NCBI GenBank assembly: GCA_013397795.1
Contig: VZTJ01003817.1
Coordinates: 1,054,001 to 1,118,000 of the forward strand
DNA from: Orthonyx spaldingii
Taxonomy: Eukaryota > Chordata > Aves > Passeriformes > Orthonychidae
Reading direction: 5' to 3'
Length of the DNA stretch: 64,000 nt
In this document: in pieces, positions 61,101 to 64,000 of the stretch
Position numbering within the stretch: the first letter of the stretch is position 1
Layout: every line of letters starts with the position of its first letter
The notes under the pieces: model-generated
The model's input: only the letters and a program-made list of their open reading frames with translations
Databases searched by the model: none
What the model was told of the DNA's origin: nothing
Made by a program: the position numbers and the translations under genes

Positions 61101-63472
61101 AAGTTTGACTGTGAAGTAGTCCTTCTTTTCAAAAGATGCATGTTTTACACAGGAAATATCTGAACAAGAGGTAAATCTGAGGCCAAACAGTCAGTGAAAC
61201 TTAAGGGACTCTAATTACTATACATTTAAAATATATCTTGTTTTGCAGTTTGTGAACTGAAATCACCTTCAATGAGTGACTTTCTGTGGGGCCTAGAAAA
61301 TTCTGGCTGGCTGAAGCACATCAAAGCCATTATGGATGCTGGCATTTTTATTGCAAAGGTAAAGTGTATAAAATGAGAAGAAAACTTGCAGTAACCAGAT
61401 ACAGAAAATGAGGACCAAATTCTCTGCTTATGGGTAACTTCTGTTATCTCTTCAGTGAAAAAAGCCCATCTTGCCGTTCTTCCTGTATGAGGAGAGATGA
61501 TTCTTAGGTGCTGTTGTGTTGACATTTTTCTAAAATAGTAAACAAAAACTTGTGTTCTTTTGTACTGAAGCCTCTACTAGCCTGTGTCTTGTCATGCCAG
61601 ACATTTGAATGTCCTTACTTTACTCCCCATCAATGATTGTTACTGTTTCTTTCCCGATTTGCCATGCATCCTCCACTGGTTTCTGAACATTTTCTTTGTA
61701 GAAGTGTTAGTTGTAATATAAACATGTAGTACTTGTAATATAAACATATAATATAAACATTATATTATACATAATACATAGCTACTGTGTTATCCCCTCT
61801 GAGTTATCAGGCAACCAACTAAATGCACCTTCTGAACCAGCTTGTGTATATTACCATGGCCAAACTCTAGCAGCTTCTACTTTTATATACTTGAGAACTC
61901 TTCCAGAAAACAGTTTTGGCTTTAATAAGAATTATTTCCCCTAATCCCCCCCAAAGTAATGTAGACATTTGTCATCTACCACCAGTAGCTTTAATTTTAT
62001 TACCCCTACCTTGTGCTCTGCCTTTTACTGCTTCAATTTTTATTTCTGAGATTACTATTACAATTTTTAGTGGCCATTTTATTCACATGACTTGCTGCAC
62101 ACAACTATACAGATAAAACTTCGTGGGTTTGCCCCCTCACTAACTGCTTGTTTCTAATGCATTGCTTCTTCCTTCTCAGTAGGCAACTGTTGCTTCTTAC
62201 CTGAACAGCAACTGTGGGATAAATACACATATTATTACTCCCAGCCCTACTACCTTGCATTGGCTCATAGAAATAAGGCCATTTACATTATCTTTGCCAG
62301 TTTTTCCTCAGTGGCTAGTCTTATTATCCTTTGTCCATATGCTTGCTAGCCTAGTGCCTTCTCACTATTTTGACCCATTTTGCATTTTGACATGCATTTT
62401 GACCCATTCTTATTTGTATGGTTCCCAGTTCTCAGTTCTTGGTCTTCTGCCCACAGGGGTTCTATTTTGGTAGAATTTACTTGTCTCTTGAGATAAACAT
62501 AGATAATTTATTATCATTCTTCATTTCCCACTAAGCCAAAACTTAACCTAAATGTTTGGGTTTTTTTCCTAACAGTGTCTTTCTTAACCTATCTTATTTT
62601 CTACTTTCTAAATTTAATTCTCTTTAGAAATGACAAAGACCAAAACCCTTAGAATTAAAAAAAAACAACTGCCAACCCTCAAGTTCTAAAAATAATACAA
62701 CATCAGACTCTGGAGGACTCAGTACAATTTCTTCTTTATGTGTTTATGGATAAAATTGAATTTTCTCTCTCCAGTTATTACATTAAAGATACTGATAAAA
62801 TCTTGCTTATTAGACATGGAAGTTTCCCACTACCACAGGCTTCCCCACAAACCTTTACATCATGTCATCAGTGCCATGCAGTGTGCTGCAATAATGTCCA
62901 GGCTAGTGCTGGTATTGGAAGCAGACATTGCTCTTATTGGCCTTACCAAAAAGATGAAAAATTAAGAGCATATTGGAAGTCTGGCTATCCTTTTAGTGGC
63001 ATGTGAATGGCATGAGATGTGTTAGAGCATATGAATCTGCTGTGGGTAGTTGTCTGCTCTGACAGATTGATGAATTTTAATTGAGATGAATCCCACATCT
63101 TCCTGTAGTGGAGCGCAAACAGGTAATTCTCAACCACCATATTGCATGGGCTGGGGTGAATTAAATATTTTCAAATGAGACGAATAACACTCAACTTTAT
63201 TTAAGAACTCCGTGGTAGAATAAAAAATGAATGAGCTTTTCCAGTTCCCAAATTAATACTCTCTCTATGGCGCTGTCTCACTGTTCCTCTCTTACCATTG
63301 TCTTCCTCCCTGCTTGTGAATTTTCTGACTTTTTCTGTGTCCTTAGGCTGTGGCTGAGGAAGGTGTGAGTGTGCTTGTTCACTGCTCTGATGGCTGGGAT
63401 AGGACAGCCCAGGTTTGCTCTGTAGCAAGCCTTCTATTGGATCCATATTACAGAACTATGAAGGGATTCATG
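28149..63472 (+). CDS. MTMR7: MTMR7, myotubularin-related phosphoinositide 3-phosphatase (spliced, 3' part outside window)
   Basis: Nine exons (28149-28172, 41290-41412, 43004-43166, 46767-46924, 48508-48636, 51434-51568, 56383-56515, 61249-61358, 63347-63472) join in phase into 367 residues without a stop. All introns are GT-AG. Myotubularins remove the 3-phosphate from PI3P and PI(3,5)P2 on endosomal membranes; MTMR7 is also known to act on Ins(1,3)P2 and to pair with the inactive MTMR9. Residues 1 to about 100 form the PH-GRAM membrane-binding domain. The phosphatase domain starts near 125 and its CX5R signature HCSDGWDRT has Cys338 and Arg344. MTMR7 is chosen over its paralogues MTMR6 and MTMR8 because exon 2 reads VENVRLLDR and exon 8 reads CELKSPSMSDFLWGLE, whereas the MTMR6 I remember differs clearly at both places. 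The family is about 660 residues long, so the end of the phosphatase domain and the coiled coil are missing because the window ends. Confidence 0.96.
28714..28747. repeat. TATG then TTTA tetranucleotide repeats
   Basis: A compound microsatellite at the start of intron 1, with a further looser TTTA-rich stretch up to about 28800. Confidence 0.9.
32084..32406. other. Assembly gap (323 N) in MTMR7 intron 1
   Basis: A run of unknown bases. The right edge is abruptly GC-rich (32407 to about 32720) while the left edge is ordinary intron. Any frame drawn across the Ns is meaningless. Confidence 1.
32407..32720. other. GC-rich, CpG-containing block beside the N gap
   Basis: About 310 bp of GC-rich DNA in AT-rich intron 1, with an imperfect internal duplication around TCTGCGAAGCTG (seen twice, at about 32452 and 32489) and several CCCGG-type motifs. 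It could be the edge of a CpG island or alternative promoter, or part of an unrecognised repeat or LTR. I cannot tell which. Confidence 0.5.
37119..37613 (+). mobile_element. Solo ERV LTR in MTMR7 intron 1, 495 bp, with 6-bp target duplication
   Basis: The element starts TGTCGGGGTTGC and ends GACAGCGTTA, with GTAGCA repeated exactly at 37113-37118 and 37614-37619. Inside are a CTATAAC TATA-like box (about 37324) and an AATAAA signal at 37381-37386 about 55 bp later, the spacing expected of U3-R. It is much more GC-rich than its surroundings. A 6-bp duplication is typical of ERVK/alpharetrovirus-like elements. It is in the same orientation as MTMR7, so its polyadenylation signal faces the host transcript. 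No retroviral coding sequence adjoins it. Confidence 0.85.
40456..40545 (-). mobile_element. CR1 3' end fragment, reverse orientation
   Basis: The + strand text AGAACGGTTTGTGTTCAAAG followed by GGACCTTAAAGATCATCTAG is the complement of the CR1 3' end. It lies in MTMR7 intron 1, antisense to the gene, and is short and diverged. Confidence 0.75.
40881..40913. repeat. TTA trinucleotide microsatellite
   Basis: About ten TTA/ATT units with one interruption, in intron 1 about 380 bp before MTMR7 exon 2. Confidence 0.9.
41290..41412 (+). CDS. MTMR7: MTMR7 exon 2 (residues 9-49, PH-GRAM domain)
   Basis: The 123-nt exon encodes 41 residues, from VENVRLLDR to ETRKETW, with an acceptor ending TATAG and a GTATGA donor at 41413. 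It holds the first beta strands of the PH-GRAM domain, including the LGTLYLTATHVIFVEN core typical of myotubularins. It is phase 0 at both ends and follows a 13.1-kb intron. Confidence 0.96.
41873..42431 (-). mobile_element. Solo ERV LTR in MTMR7 intron 2, about 559 bp
   Basis: The + strand begins TGTTGTGGTTTAACCCCAGC and ends CCAGCCAAAACCAGCACA. This is the complement of a common avian LTR that starts TGT..CTGGTTT.GGCTGGG and ends GGGTTAAACCACAACA. Flanks CATTT (left) and CATGT (right) look like a degraded 5-bp target duplication. It is antisense to MTMR7 and lies 460 bp downstream of exon 2. No internal coding region is present. Confidence 0.85.
43004..43166 (+). CDS. MTMR7: MTMR7 exon 3 (residues 50-103, PH-GRAM domain)
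   Basis: The 163-nt exon runs from VLHSQISSIEKQ through CKNFQVIQLVIPQERDCHD to LIRLARP plus one base of the next codon. The acceptor is CCCTACAG and the donor GTATGG at 43167. It completes the PH-GRAM fold; the QERDCHD stretch is a family hallmark. It ends in phase 1, matching the two-base start of exon 4, so residue 104 (Val) is split. Confidence 0.96.
43755..43788. repeat. Inverted repeat, 12-bp stem, 10-nt loop (intron 3)
   Basis: AATCAAATGTTG at 43755-43766 is the exact complement of CAACATTTGATT at 43777-43788. It is transcribed as part of MTMR7 intron 3. Confidence 0.85.
46767..46924 (+). CDS. MTMR7: MTMR7 exon 4 (residues 104-156)
   Basis: The 158-nt exon starts after a long T-rich tract ending CCCAG. 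It encodes the split Val, then KYEELYCFSFNP to QISDVNRDYG, and ends at a GTGAGT donor at 46925. It links the PH-GRAM domain to the phosphatase domain; GWKLVDLNEEYNRMGVP and NRDY are conserved in active myotubularins. The last codon is GGA (Gly); the human protein as I remember it has Arg there, a one-base change next to the donor. Confidence 0.96.
46925..51433 (+). other. MTMR7 introns 4 and 5 (46925-48507 and 48637-51433)
   Basis: No repeats of note. Intron 5 contains a 152-codon antisense open frame at 49947-50405 and a 157-codon sense frame at 49260-49733; neither shows a domain I recognise. A TTTG microsatellite at about 51403-51419 forms part of the exon 6 acceptor tract. Confidence 0.8.
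48508..48636 (+). CDS. MTMR7: MTMR7 exon 5 (residues 157-199)
   Basis: The 129-nt exon encodes 43 residues, from VCDSYPTEVYVPKSA through IIVGSSKFRSRRRFP to YYCKGNN. The acceptor is TTTCACAG and the donor GTAAGT at 48637; both ends are phase 0. The SSKFRSRRRFP segment lies early in the myotubularin phosphatase domain and is strongly conserved. Confidence 0.96.
51434..51568 (+). CDS. MTMR7: MTMR7 exon 6 (residues 200-244)
   Basis: The 135-nt exon encodes 45 residues, from ASICRSSQPLSGF to VYVVDTRPK. The acceptor is TTTCTGCAG, preceded by a TTTG-repeat pyrimidine tract, and the donor is GTAAGT at 51569. SQPLSG and the DTRPK that leads into the next exon's NAMANRA are core parts of the myotubularin phosphatase fold. 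Confidence 0.96.
51569..56382 (+). other. MTMR7 intron 6 (4.8 kb)
   Basis: No recognisable mobile element or gene. A purine-biased stretch around 52360-52740 yields a 128-codon antisense frame that looks like a composition effect. Confidence 0.8.
56383..56515 (+). CDS. MTMR7: MTMR7 exon 7 (residues 245-288 plus one base)
   Basis: The 133-nt exon encodes LNAMANRAAGKGYE through FIGIENIHVMRNSLQKMLE and ends in phase 1 at a GTAATA donor. The acceptor is TTTTTCAG. NAMANRAAGKGYE and GIENIHVMR are near-invariant in the MTMR6/7/8 group. Residue 289 (Val) is completed by exon 8. Confidence 0.96.
56516..61248 (+). other. MTMR7 intron 7 (4.7 kb)
   Basis: Mostly AT-rich. A segment at about 59150-59980 is less AT-rich and carries several overlapping open frames on both strands (up to 197 codons antisense). 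None has a recognisable domain. Confidence 0.8.
61249..61358 (+). CDS. MTMR7: MTMR7 exon 8 (residues 289-325)
   Basis: The 110-nt exon follows a TTTTGCAG acceptor. It completes the split Val and encodes CELKSPSMSDFLWGLE to IMDAGIFIAK before a GTAAAG donor. The GWLKHIKAIMDA helix precedes the catalytic loop. The CELKSPSMSDFLWG sequence separates MTMR7 from MTMR6. Confidence 0.96.
61711..61782. repeat. AT-rich tandem repeat of TGTAATATAAACAT type
   Basis: About three imperfect copies of a 13-22 bp unit containing TAATATAAACAT, followed by TATA-rich sequence, in MTMR7 intron 8. Confidence 0.8.
62366..62410. repeat. Short imperfect tandem repeat of CATTTTGAC(CC)
   Basis: Three near-copies of the ATTTTGACCCATT/ATTTTGACATGC unit in intron 8. 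Confidence 0.75.
63347..63472 (+). CDS. MTMR7: MTMR7 exon 9, catalytic P-loop (residues 326-367)
   Basis: The 126-nt exon runs from AVAEEGVSVLVHCSDGWDRT to YYRTMKGFM, with acceptor CCTTAG and donor GTAAGC at 63473. It contains the full CX5R active site: nucleophile Cys338, Asp340 and Asp343 of the myotubularin SDGWD signature, and phosphate-binding Arg344. The gene is therefore expected to encode an active phosphatase, unlike MTMR9-type pseudophosphatases. Later exons are outside the window. Confidence 0.96.
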
Positions 63473-63768
63473 GTAAGCGGGTTCTTTCACAGAGTAAATG
63501 AAGTAGTATGGTAACACTTAAGATGAATATCTTTGTTTTTAGTAGGAAATAAACTGACCTTAAATATACCCTTGTTTTATTTTGTTTTGTTTAAGTAGGA
63601 AGGAAGGCTTCTATATGTTCATACTAAAGTCTCGCAATTTCTCTATGAAATGTTATTCAAGGTGGGGATCAGTTAGGCACCCATATTTGGGGTTTTTTTC
63701 CTAACCTTGACCAAGAAACTTTCTCATAGCCCAAAGAGCTTTTGTGCAAGCAAGAATTTGTCCACAAA

Positions 63769-63794
63769 TTCACCACAAATTCATTTGTGGTGAA
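63769..63794. repeat. 26-bp palindrome, 12-bp arms with 2-nt centre (intron 9)
   Basis: TTCACCACAAAT at 63769-63780 is the exact complement of ATTTGTGGTGAA at 63783-63794, with only TC between them. A further CCACAAATT copy lies just upstream at 63762-63770. ACCACA matches the RUNX core motif on both strands. Confidence 0.85.
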
Positions 63795-64000
63795 CATTTT
63801 AATTTTGAGTGTCAGAAGTTTGTCTTTTCTAGACATTAGATTGCAATGAGCACCTGTATTGGAAAATCTGTTCCTTTCCCAAGTCAATCAGCAGTAGTAA
63901 AGTATCTAGAAGTGGTTATCAAGTTACTGGTCACATGTTAAAAAGATGTTTGAGACATTTATAAGTTCTATTTTAGAAAGCAATGAAACAAGATATTTGA

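Larger units (their letters stand above)
61359..64000 (+). other. MTMR7 introns 8 and 9 (61359-63346 and 63473 to window end)
   Basis: Intron 8 contains two short tandem repeats. Intron 9 is open at the right edge and holds the 26-bp palindrome at 63769-63794. No further exon is seen before the window ends. Confidence 0.8.

Noticed and set aside
1..64000. CRISPR arrays, operons, tRNA or rRNA genes, phage or plasmid features
   Set aside because: None seen; this is vertebrate nuclear DNA with spliced genes, and no tRNA-like or rRNA-like segment was recognised.

Overview
This is vertebrate nuclear DNA, almost certainly from a bird. It holds CR1 retroposon 3' ends (the usual avian LINE), LTRs of avian endogenous-retrovirus type, a low repeat load, and the start of one large multi-exon gene with GT-AG introns. 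The ERVL-like LTR at 4838-5365 makes a passerine or other neoavian source plausible, but that is inference. Most short open frames in the window are chance frames, not genes.

The one gene I can support with confidence is MTMR7 (myotubularin-related protein 7, a 3-phosphoinositide phosphatase) on the + strand. Nine exons are visible: a CpG-island first exon with the start codon at 28149 and only 8 codons, then exons at 41290, 43004, 46767, 48508, 51434, 56383, 61249 and 63347. They join in phase into 367 residues with no stop. These cover the PH-GRAM domain and the first half of the phosphatase domain, including the complete catalytic HCSDGWDRT motif (Cys338) in exon 9. The rest of the protein, about 290 residues by the family's usual length, lies beyond the right edge.

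Left of the gene, 1-27.7 kb is repeat-poor intergenic sequence apart from a second CpG island at about 2390-3640. That island carries strong splice-donor sequences on the - strand at 2991-2996 and 2329-2334. Together with vertebrate gene order (SLC7A2 lies upstream of and divergent from MTMR7 in mammals), this suggests the promoter and non-coding first exon of SLC7A2, reading leftward out of the window. No SLC7A2 coding exon is visible.

Mobile DNA: five truncated CR1 copies (771-887, 4128-4716, 15375-15470, 24541-24822 on +; 40456-40545 on -) and three apparently solitary LTRs. Those at 4838-5365 and 37119-37613 have exact target-site duplications; the one at 41873-42431 has only an imperfect one. 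There are two clear assembly problems, an N gap at 32084-32406 beside unexplained GC-rich DNA and a 4-N break in a GC-rich repeat just upstream of MTMR7, plus two single-N positions beside long T runs.

I found no new biological system. The items most worth a second look are the divergent CpG-island promoter, an overlapping upstream ORF at the MTMR7 start, the GC-rich block at the intron 1 gap, a sense-oriented LTR with its own polyadenylation signal in intron 1, and four clean inverted repeats.
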